From Schistocephalus solidus (Eukaryota; Platyhelminthes; Cestoda; Diphyllobothriidea; Diphyllobothriidae), in NCBI GenBank assembly GCA_017591395.1, contig WEDG01002568.1, forward strand, positions 620,001 through 684,000: a stretch of DNA of 64,000 nucleotides, in the 5' to 3' direction. Position numbers and translations under genes: made by a program. Positions 12,017-23,667 of this stretch are shown piece by piece. The notes beneath the pieces were generated by a model. It was not told where the DNA came from and searched no databases. It saw nothing but the letters and a program-made list of their open reading frames with translations. Within the stretch, counting starts at the first letter, position 1; each line of letters begins with the position of its first letter.

Positions 12017-12945
12017 AATTTAAAGCAGGCGTAAACAGCAGGATTTATTGGTACCAAGAAATTTCGTGACGGCTTATCAACTGCAACCCGTCTTTGCATA
12101 ACACAAGTAACAAATGAAAATGGACAGCAGTTTGAATTAACAGAAAATCAATACATAACAGCAAGGTCCAATGGACAACGTAAATAACTTCAAGAAAGAA
12201 AATGTGAGGGAGAAGCTGTTTTGAGGTCTACATAATGACCACTGTCTAGTATATGTTTAGTAATACTATCAAGCGACGATTATGCTGCACCATTGGGAAG
12301 AACATACAATGCAGCTCAGCTCTTCTTTATCAATCGTACTAGAAGCCTGCCAATCAACCATCCAAAGGATGCCTTGCCGTTGCACGCCACCCCAAATTGT
12401 GTTTATGAATTCACGTGCACTTGTGGATGCAAGTACATTGGGCGAACGCAAAGGCAATTAGCAACCAGAGCCGCTGAACATTTACCTAATTGGTTGTTTA
12501 AACAAGAAAATAAATTACCACGTTCTTCGATTACTAAACATATACTAGACAGTGGTCATTATGTAGACCTCAAAACAGCTTTCCGAGTACTTGTTCGGGC
12601 ACGAACAACTCGGACATTGCGCTACTTGGAAGCAGCGTACATACGGAGGGAGAAACCCAATCTTTGTAAGCAACTAGACCACGGGATCAATCTACAATTG
12701 CCCTGGTGATTTTTCACCCTAGATGCTTCATGGTTTTAGTTGTATAAGCTTCTCCCTCACATTTTCTTTCTTGAAGTTATTTACGTTGTCCATTGGACCT
12801 TGCTGTTATGTATTGATTTTCTGTTAATTCAAACTGCTGTCCATTTTCATTCGTTACTTGTGTTATGCAAAGACGGGTTGCAGTTGATAAGCCGTCACGA
12901 AATTTCTTGGTTCCAATAAATCCTGCTGTTTACGCCTGCTTTAAA
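12017..12945 (+). mobile_element. Penelope-like element, GIY-YIG endonuclease end, flanked by an inverted copy of its own 3' end
   Basis: The forward part (about 12267-12945) encodes the C-terminal endonuclease domain of a PLE, which nicks DNA during retrotransposition. The domain shows NCVYEFTCTCGCKYIGRTQR then QLATRAAEH, followed by SSITKHILDSGH. The frame is open from 12266 to a stop at 12707-12709. The left arm (12017-12217) is the near-perfect reverse complement of the 3' UTR (12747-12945). It continues at 12218-12266 as the reverse complement of coding positions about 12532-12578. The left arm is therefore an inverted, internally deleted second copy of the 3' end. The RT domain is absent. 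Confidence 0.85.
12293..12709 (+). pseudogene. PLE GIY-YIG endonuclease remnant
   Basis: The frame is uninterrupted for about 147 codons from 12266, beginning SSDDYAAPLGRTYNAAQLFF. The variant GIY-YIG core is CVYEF..CGCKYIGRTQRQL. The ITKHILDSGH block and ETxYIRREKP-like tail (LEAAYIRREKPNLCKQL) complete the domain. No RT precedes it, so this is a 5'-truncated copy and has no genuine start codon. The intact frame suggests fairly recent insertion or luck. Confidence 0.75.
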
Positions 12946-14319
12946 TAAAAACGAAAAGTCTCCGTTATTTCTAATATCATATTTACTGGAGGTGTCGTTA
13001 TTATTCTTTCTAGAAATATTACCGAATGTATGCATACAATGAAATTCAGTGAGCAAACCCTCTCGCATTAGGCAGAAACTTTTCCGAGTACAGTTCATAT
13101 GGGTAGATGCAAGGATGTAGTGTGCGACCTGAACTGACTTCACGTACCCTACCAATCGTTTCTACAACAACTTTAAAACTACCAATAACTATCGGTATAT
13201 GCTGCGACAATATTTCACTATTTTCGGCACGTCCTGTAAGTCAGCTCGAACAAGTTTGCGAACTGAATTACAATGAGGCTTTTGAATGAAAGGATGCGTA
13301 ATCAGCCGTCGCTGTAATCCAGTTTGTAATTAAGTCATCTTCAGTGAGAATTATTGTCTTATCTTATTTTTAACGCATGCCAAGGCTTCTTCGAGGGGAG
13401 ATGGTCGCATTTTTTTTTGTTTCATAGGACAAATGCATCAGGGTTTAATAGTTTCAGAGGGAATTAATACTCCGCTGGTGGGTGAGGAAGGGGAGGGTGT
13501 ACTTATTTTTCCGCCTCCGCAATCCACAAAGGCAGCTGCTGTCTTCGGCTCTGTCCCACCTCCCTCTAGGCCCATCGATAAACCTAGAGGCTTGTGGTTA
13601 CCGACTGTCTTTACGGGTGGTTGAAGTGTTGTTTCTGCATAGGCCCTCTGGCTACTGTGACGTCGTCACGGATTCTTTAAGATGCCTCCTATGCACATCC
13701 CCGCTCGCTCGGTCGCTAAGGTGTAGGTTACACAAGTCAGAAATCGCCCATTCACGGCATGCAAACAAACTGGGCCGATCCTGTGTTATCGAACTGTTTG
13801 CCTCTAGCCCAGCGTCGCTCTCATACAGTAAAGGTTTACAGCGGATAGTGACTCATCATTTAGTGTCCGTGCCTCAGGCATGGGCATTCATTCATGGGGC
13901 AACTTTGCAAAAAAAAAATAAACATGTCTACCACCCTTCTGAATCTGTAGCTTCACGAATTTGTTTACATTTTGCCGTTAAAAGTTGCGGCTCCAGCAGA
14001 TGCAATCTGGGGATTGTTCCTTGATTGCTAAGTTTCAGATATAATTTTTAGCTTACTGAGTTCAATAAGAATGCATGCATTATTATTATCATCATTATCA
14101 TATGTCTAAATTATTGAAAACGAACGGCTTACTACTGAATTTCTAATATTTTTATTGTTGTACTGTAATACAGTACATTTATAATTTAAACTTAGATTCA
14201 GCAAAGTGTATGGGTGACGAATGGATGCCTGGCCGTTACTTGTGTTCGTTACTTATGACATACCTACGTCTATCATTCGGGTAGGGATGCTGGTGTAGGT
14301 TTTGCGCCACGATAGGCCA
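12946..14319. other. No recognised gene
   Basis: Overlapping short frames on both strands, including an open stretch at 13482-14024, show no recognisable domain, and their composition does not favour one frame. Confidence 0.35.
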
Positions 14320-14520
14320 CAAGGTTGCGTTTATGGGGCTTTGGAGTTACGGTTAGAAGTTAAGTATTTATGTTTAGAGTTGGAGATTAGATTTATATTT
14401 AGCGGCTCAAATTGGGGATTTAGGGCTGGAATAAGGAGTTTAGAGTTCCACTTTAGAGTTATTCTCTGTGATTAGAGTTTAGGGTTTGGGGTAGGGTAGG
14501 GGTTAGAGTGTTTATTTAAA
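14320..14520 (+). repeat. Degenerate telomere-like (TTAGGG-related) repeat block
   Basis: Units of about six bases related to TTAGGG/TTAGAG recur irregularly, for example GGTTAGAAGTTAAG, TTTAGAGTTGGAGATTAG, GATTTAGGGCTGG and TTTAGGGTTTGGGGTAGGG. Divergence is high, so this is an old interstitial tract and not an active telomere end. Similar tracts are at 42.9, 45.3 and 46.9 kb. Confidence 0.6.
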
Positions 14521-16379
14521 TAAACCTATTTTTAAATTTATCGGTGTTTTTGTTGTATCAAATTGATTTTGGTTTGTCGGCGGCCTTCAATTAGGCTAAT
14601 AAGCCAACTCGGCTTTTTCCATATTTTTAAAAAGTAAACGCTTGTGGTTTCACTGGCTGTTAGTGTACCTGATCAAGATAATAGCATAAATGCATGATTT
14701 TGGCTTTTTCTGCCTCGCGGAGTACGCTTTCCACCGCTTCCTTTATCCCTATCCATGAAATCCCCAGTACCACCATTCCCGTATTACAGGGGTCCTTGCT
14801 TCTTTTTCGGAGTGGGACCATGTATCCATTCGTCGCCAAAATACACAATTATGTTTTCCTTCGTTAATAGACGAAACAGGTTCCATACGAGATCAGCTCA
14901 TTGTGTGCGTAAAATTTTTAACAATGCGGTGCGTAATAGAGTACAGTATAACTGACTAGTTTTTATAAACTATTTTACGAGTAACGCAGAAATGAAGCCA
15001 TATTAACGGCAATATAATACTGTAAATTACTATATTTTAGTCCTATCCTAGAGGAAACACTAAGGCTCCTCATAATGAGCATGTTTGCGAAGATGAAGTG
15101 TGCTCTTTTTAATATAGCCAATCAGAACGCAGCTTAAATCTTTCTTTGCGTCTTATTGACCACGGTCCTGTGATGCCTTTGTTAAAGTGTGAATCTGGGT
15201 CCTAGCTCGGATAGTCGATCTGTAACGTGCCCGAAACGTGTTTGCCACAACCCAGGAGGGAAGAAAGACCTTGATATGTACAGTTTACTAATAACCGAAG
15301 TACAGTAAAAAACTAAGGATAAGGGAAAAACCTAGGTACAAAAATAATCTAAATCCAGAGGATGGCTGTCCAGCTGAGATCCGGGAGGAGCGAGGGACGG
15401 GCTGCAACGAGAATTCCTGATCGTCAGGCTCGGCCGAAACCGGGGGTCCAGGATTTCATTCCTCGCCCGTATTTATAACATCTCCATTGACAAGGTCGGA
15501 TCCCATCGGTGATGATTGGTTGAAATGCATTGAGGTAGTGAAATTAAACAAACCTAAGCTAGGTATTTTTTCCTTTCATTAACATTTAACCTATATTGTT
15601 ATGTTATAAAACTTTATAAGAAACCTGAATCATTTTTAAGTGCTAGACGTATACATAGGATGAAGAATCGGGCGCGCGCCCCTTAAGGGGCGCGTTTTCT
15701 AGAAGTTTCTACGGACGTGCGTGGAACACGTGGTTATAACTTTCTACAGATCGCGCCCCACAATCTTGCTAGTTATGTCAAGTGTGTCGTACAATATCCT
15801 ATTGTAAGCAAAGAAAACGTACTATAGCACTCAGTGGCTCGTAGAAAATGTGTTCACGGGTGTTCAGCGTCTCAGAAAATCGCGCGGGTGAGAAGAGGGT
15901 GGCGAAAAGTAGATATTCATGCATAGTATGTACGGTATCCTACTGTCTCTACTTTATATTACAGTACTGCTCATGGTTTTGTTTGCGTGTATAACTTTGA
16001 AGGGTAATGTAAATGATAATTTCATTTAGGAAATGAATCTGAAGAGGTTTGAAGACGTATTTAGCATTGAACCTATAGAGATAAGTATTTATTAGCCGTT
16101 TTTTTCAATTCCCTGTCCAAATTTCATGCATTTTCAAAAGTCGGGGGAGGGGTCCAGGAACGCATCCTCCACTAATTTAGGGATATTTCCGTATTTCCGA
16201 TCGTCCCCACAGGTAGTTCTCGCAACTGCGCACTAAGCGCCTTTTTAATGCTTGCAGATTCCCTTTTTTGACCTGAGAGTGTTGGAGGAAAAAGAAGGAC
16301 AAAATTACCCAATTATCAGTTAGCAGTGCTATCAAGTTATTCTTGCCTGTCTGCAAAATATTAAAATGCAGTGGGTCAT
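14521..16379. other. No recognised gene
   Basis: AT-rich, non-coding sequence. A short palindrome, GCGCGCGCCCCTTAAGGGGC, lies at 15671-15690 and is the only structure I noticed. Confidence 0.35.
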
Positions 16380-17095
16380 TAAGCTCATTTCCGTAAACGT
16401 TTGGAAGATCAAAGTGTTTTCAAGCTGCATCTCTGACCAGAAGAGAGCACCTCGCGAGGTTGACGGCTGTGAACTTAAGGAAGTAGACAACCTCAAATAC
16501 CTCCGAACGAGGCTGACACCCAGATGAACAGAGTAAGGACGAAATTATCTCCCGAAGCGATGCTGCTCACCGGGTTTTATCCTGCCTTAGAGAGGGTCTA
16601 TGGATCTGACGCAACGGCTCCATCGCCGCGAAAATTCGCCGGTACCGTGCATTCGTCCGGTCTGTCCTTCTCTATGGTTGCATGTCAGGGGTATTTGACC
16701 ACCACTGTTTGAAGACCATCCTTCGAGTGAAATTTACCAATTTTATCTCCAACGAGACAATCCGCACTCGCTGCGACGACATCGCACAGATATCCCGGGC
16801 CATCCAAGAAAGGAATACTGAGGTGGCTTGGGTACGTTCTTCGTCGTTCTCCTCACGAGCTCAGTGTTACTGCTCTCCATCCGGAACCGCTGGCAAATTG
16901 GAGACGCCGAAGAGGGGGTCAGCTCAAAACTTGGCTTGGCACAGTTCATCAGGACATGGAAGTGGTTCTTGTACCTTTGGTTTTCAGACCTCGTCTTTGG
17001 CGAAGAGACTGTGTTTAACTGTCTAGCTCTGCTACCACGGATCGTCACGTGTGGAGTGGCAATCCCTGACATCATTGCGCCTGGCTAGATCAGGC
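16380..17095 (+). mobile_element. RTE-type retrotransposon fragment, end of RT to C terminus
   Basis: With frame changes, the plus strand reads KIKVFSSCISDQKRAP, then VDGCELKEVDNLKYLRTRLT, a gap, DHHCLKTILRVKFTNFISNE, TIRTRCDDIAQISRAIQERN, and a tail corresponding to [20 protein letters not shown]. These are consecutive blocks of the same RTE lineage as the 1.4-kb fragment. Stops and frameshifts are frequent. The 5' part (endonuclease and RT catalytic core) is missing. Confidence 0.82.
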
Positions 17096-17591
17096 CTGAT
17101 CACAGCCCTACCAAGTACAAGGGCATTTTTCTCTTATGTAGGGCCATTCGATCATCGCGAGCGAACACTTCCGCCGTTTGACCCACGGAGTGGACGCAGC
17201 ATCGGTGACTTATGCGTTTATGATTTTATAGCGAGGCTGACTTGCGCAGAAATCCACGGTGAAGTTTTCTTCCTCAGCCATCTTGCTCCAATGGCAAGAA
17301 CATGTCAAGGCGACCGGAAGTGATCTCGGGTGCATTGGTTGACAAATTAAACATCCTGCCTATGTGTGCTTCACACAAGACCAGGTCCCGCGGAGTGCAT
17401 CAGGCTCGGATCTCAAAAGGCAATATCAAGAGCCAGTGAACGTGACTGTCAGCCTTTCAGTCAGTTGCCTCACATTTAAAATCCACGTTAGAACTCTTGG
17501 TGCATCGTGATAAACTGATGAAGCGCGTCAAATTTATTAGAGTAAGGAATGCGTCGATGTGCCGTGGGTATGGACTCTCCAACTTCGACCT

Positions 17592-17592
<1 letters not shown>
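17096..17592. other. No recognised gene
   Basis: Sequence between an RTE end and the CT microsatellite contains no coding signal I recognise. Confidence 0.3.

Positions 17593-17593
<1 letters not shown>

Positions 17594-17676
<83 letters not shown>
17594..17676. repeat. (CT)n microsatellite
   Basis: About 41 uninterrupted CT units. The polar open frames across it (Leu-Ser or Arg-Glu runs) are artefacts of the repeat. Confidence 0.98.
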
Positions 17677-17678
<2 letters not shown>

Positions 17679-17864
17679 GTACTTATGACATTTATCGGTT
17701 CCCCCTTCATCGATAAGGGCTGTACTTCCGTGCGATCATCACGCCACCATCCAACACAATTGATAAACGTTCAGCTGTTAGCCACTCAAATGTCGACCAT
17801 CAAGCGATTATCTACCCAAGTGTAACGATCCTCGATGAGGGTACAGCCATTAATTTTCATTGGT

Positions 17865-17992
17865 CTGCGGCAGCATAGCCTGTGTATGAATTACCCGTAT
17901 CTGATACCGTCTCTGATGATGTGTTCAAGTTGGAATCCGAAACGTCAGACGAAGTAAGTTCTTCTTCCAGCGATCGCGTCTACACTCGCTGA
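17865..17992 (+). mobile_element. Penelope-like element terminal (pLTR/3' UTR) fragment
   Basis: The sequence GCCTGTGTATGAATTACC, GTCTCTGATGATG, TTGGAATCCGAAACGTCAGA and CAGCGATCGCGTCTACACTC matches in order the PLE terminal sequence at 38024-38155 and the minus copy at 37592-37735. No coding part accompanies it. Confidence 0.65.
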
Positions 17993-18445
17993 TGAAAGCT
18001 CACCGATTGCTAACGGAACTAAGTCGTCCCGTTCTGCCTTGGGACTCAGTCTGGAGCCCCGTCAGCAGCTGCAGAAGAACGGGAAAGTTCTATAATACTA
18101 GTCGAGTTGCGGCTGCTGGCGGGGCTCGAGAGTGATGCCCAAGGTGGAACTGAACGTAGGAGTTCCGGTGGTGATAGTTGAACATTCAACAACAAAGGCA
18201 AGTCAATACTCCTGATGTAAACCGGCAAGACAACGAGCCCGTGACCCAATGGTTAGAGCGTTGGACTTCTGACCAACAGGTCACGGGTTTCAGCCTCGAA
18301 TGGTATGCCACGTGGGGTTGGGTATGACCGACTGGTGACGGTAATGTTCTCTGTCTATGATACTAGCCACTGTGCGGGTGCTGGCGGGGCTCGAGAGTGA
18401 GCCCAAAAGCCGAACGGGATGAGTGGGTTCCGTTAGCGATCGGTG
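17993..18445. mobile_element. tRNA-headed SINE (family A), inverted pair
   Basis: Two tail blocks (CTCGAGCCCCGCCAGCAG-type) lie on the minus strand at 17993-18140. A plus-strand head, GTGACCCAATGGTTAGAGCG with GGTCACGGGTTTCAGCC, starts at 18240. It runs into GGTTGGGTATGACCGACTGG, then a tail block with GTGCGGGTGCTGGCGGGGCTCGAGAGTGAGCC. The arrangement repeats the head-to-head layout seen at 8.8-9.1 and 62 kb. Confidence 0.62.
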
Positions 18446-20044
18446 AGTGTTCGTCAGCGAATCTCGACCGAACTGTCAGGTTGCCTGTGGATTCGAAATC
18501 GGGCAAGGTAAGGAAATGGGCACACAGACGGCTCCTACTGCGTCCGAATTTCCACCACCTTCACTGATAGAATCTGCAGTACGTTCTGCATTTACAAACA
18601 ACCTGCAGAACTGTCGATTCCCTTGCAAACAACAACAACGGCCTACTTTTGCACAAAGCTTAGTCATACGATGCAAACGCCCAGCGAGCAACTGCCTCTT
18701 TCCCTCGTTGCAGAACGGCACTACCTGAACGGTGATAAAGACCATTTGTAATTATCACATCAGCCAACCATAACTCCCATTCTCTCTCTCTCTCTTGGCA
18801 AAAGTTTGCGTGACCAGACGTGGAAATCGAGGACTGAAATCGCATCATGGCTTGCCAGCCTACTTCTGCTCTATCTTCAACCGTTTTTTTCATTTATAAC
18901 AGCTGACAAAGCATTTGTTTACTTAGATGGCGCATTTTCATAACTCGGTCAGAAGGATGAAAGCCACTCATACGCGTTAGGTGATGTTTTCCGTTGTGGG
19001 ATCCGCTCTTATTTTTAAAGCCCTCCATGCTTATGATTTCAGTAGGTCGGCTCGACTTTCACTTGCACTTGACTCCACCCCACTTTGGTTCCCCAAGCCT
19101 GTAGCACAACCCGCTGTAGGAGTCACGCAGACACACACGAACACAGGAAAAATGCACAATAGATGCAATCAAATTGCCAGACCCGCGACGCCTTGTCAGT
19201 GAACCACCCAGCCCTCAGCCTTTGGCTAGGGGTAAAGCGCATATTTTTATCGCACAGGAATGGATTCGTAATGCTTCCATTTTCGCTCTTTATTTTTTTC
19301 ATAAATCAATCGCAAACTAGGCATAAACCAGCTTCGACTACGATCTTTCAGCGCAGGCCGTAGGTTGACATGAATATTTGAACTGAAAATCTATCAGCCA
19401 CAACGAGATAACTACAGACTACTCATTAAAATGTCAATGGGCAGCTAGTAGTATATATTGGGGTTTCGCGATACACAATCCTGACAGCACAGGAAGTCAA
19501 GAGCTTTCGGCGTGGGGCCAAATGCATGTGAAGCCCAAATGTCCTAACAGAGGCCCAGCATGCGTTGGGGAAACATGGCGTGTATGGCACGCGTAGATTA
19601 ACTTTCAAGCCCTGTCAGCGACAGCGAGCGAACTCACCCCGGTCGTCTTAACGCTCTTGCGAGGAGAGCCAAATGAGCCTAAGGCTGCGTACGTCTGCTT
19701 CCCGCATGTAGGTTAAATATACTACTTAGAACTGAACAGAAAAGAGACCATCGGCAGGCAACTCAGCCCGAACACACGTTACACGGCAGGTGGATTCCAC
19801 AGAAGCTGACCAACTGTTTGGTAAGCTGACCATGAGAGGTTCGTTTCAAACTGAGGCCTTTCACACGAATCGTATCATGGGACTAAAAATGGGTTCCTTA
19901 GAAACCTTATTTCAGTAAGGCTGCCTGCTGCCCGCATCATCCATCTGAAGTTTCACTCACCAGAGCAGGAGATAGTCATTTTGACCATTGCAAACCACGA
20001 TGTTCACTGTATACCCCAAAACAGGGTGGGCACTTTGCAGCAGC
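18446..20044. other. No recognised gene
   Basis: Two open frames of about 90 codons overlap on opposite strands at 18447-18745; neither has a recognisable domain. A short CT run lies at 18781-18795. Nothing else was identified. Confidence 0.35.
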
Positions 20045-20350
20045 TTAAGTTCCTAGGGAAGAATCTAGTTGCTACGACCTTCTGGTCGTATGAGAAGAGA
20101 AGAATTCGGACGCCAGTTAAGAGGATAGTGTATTCTGCACATAACTATAGGAGAAGGGTGTTTAGAAAAAGTTGACAGCCGGACGATGGAACGTCCGAAA
20201 ACCGCGAGTGGCGTCCCAAGTATTAGACAGTGGCGATGCCATGCCTAAATCAGCCTAGAGTCTGATCAGCCGGTTTAGGCAACCGGATTGATGAGGGCCA
20301 GGCATCCCCTGGTGCGCAAGTGCTTGTAGATGCGAGCGTCTCAGTGTTCA
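20045..20350 (+). repeat. Dispersed repeat family E copy
   Basis: The stretch aligns with 46390-46640. Shared blocks are ACGACCTT, GGACGCCAGTTAAGAGG (GGACGCTAGTTAAGAGG in the other copy), AAGGGTG..GCCGGACG, and later GGCCGGTTT-like sequence followed by GTGCGCAAGTG. Function is unknown. Confidence 0.45.
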
Positions 20351-20754
20351 ACGTGCGCGCAGCGTTGGGTCACCACAGAGTCCCCGGAGTCGGCCTCATG
20401 GTTCTCTTCCTCGCCCGTGAACCAATAGATTTTCCGAACCGGTCAACCAACTGATTGGGCTCAAGTGGCTGACAAAGGAAATCGACCCAGGTACGCATGC
20501 AACACAGGACCGACCCCTGCATTACACACCCGGTTTTCAAACAACGGTGGTGCGTGGGGCAGTTTTCATAGCCATGAGAGTGCCACAGGGATTGGGGGGG
20601 AGCATTGAGAAAGGAACGAAGAACACGCATTCCACTAACGTAGACAGCGCTTATTCAGTGCCTGTTGTGGATGCTGTAAAAGGGGCTTGTGTTTGGTAAA
20701 TGGCCTGACGGAGATGTTTGTGGGGGCTGTATGGTGATGGGGTTTGTTCTGTGG

Positions 20755-21090
20755 CAATTTACTGCAGGTTGTTCTGGAGGCGCAAGTAACCTAAAAGGCC
20801 TATGCGGTGACTGAACTTGCGTGGACATGGCGGGCAGATGAAGTAGGGGTGATGGCTGTATGCCGGTGATCCTGATTCACTGTGGCGGATCCGTAAGGGA
20901 CCGACAAGGACAATGCGTGATGTGCAGGTGCGGTGACAATAAAGGCCGGGTAGATTAATAGCTGCGACGGTGCTGTTAATGAGGGAGCCACTGACCGAGG
21001 AGGAGTCAGTAGTGCTGGAGATGTGGTAGCAGTCGTCAGACGTGCGGTGTGAATTTGGCAGTCCACTGTGATGGATGCGCATGCAACACC
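20755..21090 (-). mobile_element. RTE-type zinc-finger tail, minus strand
   Basis: Minus-strand translation gives CHRTCTSRIVLVGPLRIRHS, then SGSPAYSHHPYF, ICPPCPRKFSHRIGLLGYLR and LQNNLQ, then a stop near 20759. These are two C2H2-like fingers in the same register as the RTE zinc-finger tails at 6.3 and 23.3 kb. The first has lost its leading cysteine, and a finger histidine is changed in both (VGPLRIRH and LGYLRLQN). Serine-threonine linker sequence lies upstream to about 21174 in another frame. Confidence 0.72.
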
Positions 21091-21174
21091 CTCTAAAAGA
21101 CGATCGTGCCTCTTGAATCTTCTCAAAACAGCGGAAATCTCTGACAAGAGGTCATTTACTGGCACTTCAGTCAA

Positions 21175-22620
21175 ATTATCGACAAAATCACCGACTGACT
21201 ACTTATATAAATGTTTTATCGGGACTGTCTATCGGGAAACGTAGTAAGAGGTTCGAAGAATGCAGGACATCCCGTGTATAACCTATCTCATGTAAGTTGC
21301 CGAAGTTTTTGAATGATAGATAATCGGTCACAAACCGGCACCCACGCATGCACGAAAGCTTTGAAATAATAATGAACAACCCTTTCGAATTTAGAACTTG
21401 AAGGAAATAGTAAAAGTAATATTAACTCGCCAGCATATCGAGATACTATTTTTTTGATACCACAACTAGCATTTACAAATAGGGAATTCAAAGGTGACTC
21501 ACCTACATCTCCCTCAAATATACTGATACTGATAAATAGCAAGGTTTTTAACATTAGACGGCATATTACAAAAACGTGCTTAATCGCTGTAACTGTGACT
21601 AATAAATCTGAATAGAACATTCATTTGAAATCAAAAACATACAATTTTGTGTAGATTAAGAGAACTTTCATTTCGCAAATTTCTTTGTTGATATTTTTCA
21701 TATTGGATTAGAATAAGTGTCAGATAATCCTAAATACTGGTGAATACTTCCCGATTTTCAGGGTTTTTATGCGATTGGGCGCCAATTCTGATTCCATTCT
21801 ATATGTTTAGCAAAACCTTTAAAATAATATATTTCTTAAAAGTATTTACAGCAGTAGCGAGCTTTTGGATATTCCTTCTAATGGAGATGGCTGTTTGCGT
21901 CATATTTGTAGATTCGCCCCAACATAAAAACTCATTGCAGAAAAAAATGAACGTCCACAATCAAAGTTGGCAATTTACAGTAAGGAACATCATAAAATAG
22001 CACTTTTATTGCATATTAAACTAACAAATGTATGCGCAGTTTACCTTTTTCCAAGTTTGCCCGATTTGGTCTAACCTGAAAATAAGTGATACATTTTCTG
22101 TTGCAAATTAAGGACTCACATTTTGCTTTATATTGAAGCGCTTTGTGCCAGGAAACAAAAGACAGCAGTACATTGTGAAGATTGTGTCGATGATGGGGTT
22201 TTATTTAACTTTTAACTTGTGCACTTCCTTCGTAGTATGTGGCTAAACGAAGGCTTGAACAGGTCCAAAGCGGAGGCGACGAAGCTTCTGCGCCCTTACG
22301 ATGGGGATCTATTTTTGGCGACGTAGTCATACGTGCCAGAAGTGAGATCATGCCCAAATGCTGTCCAAGCCGCCGGTGCACACTGGCTCGGTAGATGCGT
22401 ACTCCACAGCACGGTAACAACCTGGCTGCCTTAAATAGTAAACCAGGTATGCAAAAGTTATAAACTAAGCATTTTTTGCATTTACCGTCAACTAAACTCT
22501 ACAGTAAACGTGCTACCTCATGAACCGTCAGCCGAAAGTCTGAAATGCGTATTCGCTTAGAAAATATTATCTACAATAAAACTTTAGGCTATTTGGGTCA
22601 TTTCAGGATACCGGCCTTTT
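21175..22620. other. No recognised gene
   Basis: AT-rich sequence with short frames on both strands; no motif was recognised and no repeat-family match was noticed. Confidence 0.35.
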
Positions 22621-22624
22621 TGGC

Positions 22625-23640
22625 CGCCTGTAAAAAGTGGTGGAATGAACAGGCCTTCTCAGAATTTACGCTCAGCTGAGACAACTGCAACTGCACTGGA
22701 GTGGCCACCTTGGGAGAATGGACGACGAAAGATTACTCAAACGACTCTTCTATGGAGATGTCGCCACGGGTTCTCGTCGACAAGGGGGTCAAGTACGACA
22801 CTACAAGGACACTCTGAAGACCTCCCTGAAGCAACTGTAGGTCAACCCGGTAACCTGGAGCCCAGCGCCCAGAACCGACCAGCCTGGAGGAGGACAGTGA
22901 AGAAAGGGGCAGCAATCTACGAAGCCAACCGGATCGCTGCCGCCAAGGCCAAAAGAATGGCATGAAAGTCCCCAGTGCCCCGGACCAACACCGCCAATGC
23001 CCGGGCCCTTCCAACATGACCACGCTGTCGACGCACCCTCCACGCGTGAATCGGCCCAGATGGACATCATTGGACGCAATGCACCCACAATCCGACAATT
23101 CCATCTCTACATCAAATTCTGCCAACCCTCCTTCGTACTCCCCCACCCTCCCCACTGGCATCAATTCCCTTACTCTCACCATCACAGATACCACACTCCA
23201 ATACTCATCACCTGTTACCTCCACCATCACCACTATCACCACCGCAATCAGCGATGGGGACTCTCTCCTAAATGTCCTCGTTGCGACCGCACATTCAACT
23301 CACGAATCGGCCTGGTCGGTCACTTTCGAATCCATCGTACAGAGACTGGTGAACCAGTGCCTGGAGCTCCAACACACAGCAGAGATCGCCACCTCCACTG
23401 CCTTCACGGTCCTCGTGCACTCACTCCCCCTGATCGGTCACCTGCGAATCCATCGCACGGAGGCTGGTGAACCAGTGCCTGGGGCTCCGACATACAGTCG
23501 CCGCACCCGCCTCCACTGCCCTCCCTGCTCCCGCCCATTTACGCACCGCATGGGCCTATTAGGACACATGCACCTCCATAAAAACCTTTGTAAACCCCCG
23601 GAGGATAAGCCACATTAGCGCACACTACCTCCACTAATAC
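22625..23640 (+). mobile_element. RTE-type retrotransposon 3' end with C2H2 zinc-finger tail
   Basis: Plus-strand frames give EWSGHLGRMDDERLLKRLFY, GDVATGSRRQGGQVRHYKDT, then RPAWRRTVKKGAAIYEANRI and AAAKAKRMA. A Ser/Thr/Pro-rich linker follows, then zinc fingers CPRCDRTFNSRIGLVGHFRI..H, a damaged middle finger ending LIGHLRIH, and CPPCSRPFTHRMGLLGHMHL..H. The fingers are separated by TGEPVPGAPT-type linkers. A frameshift near 23400 moves the reading from one frame to the next. The finger frame stops near 23618 and a family B repeat follows 50 bp later. Confidence 0.85.
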
Positions 23641-23667
23641 ATACACAACTTCTTCACAATCATCACG

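Noticed and set aside
14320..14520. True telomere end or assembly edge
   Set aside because: Units are highly degenerate and both flanks are ordinary sequence.
17457..17825. Open frames of Leu-Ser or Arg-Glu repeats across the CT microsatellite
   Set aside because: They are open only because a dinucleotide repeat contains no stop in those frames; no coding signal flanks them.
18046..18249. Small minus-strand protein with a Ser-rich tail
   Set aside because: It lies entirely within the SINE inverted pair.
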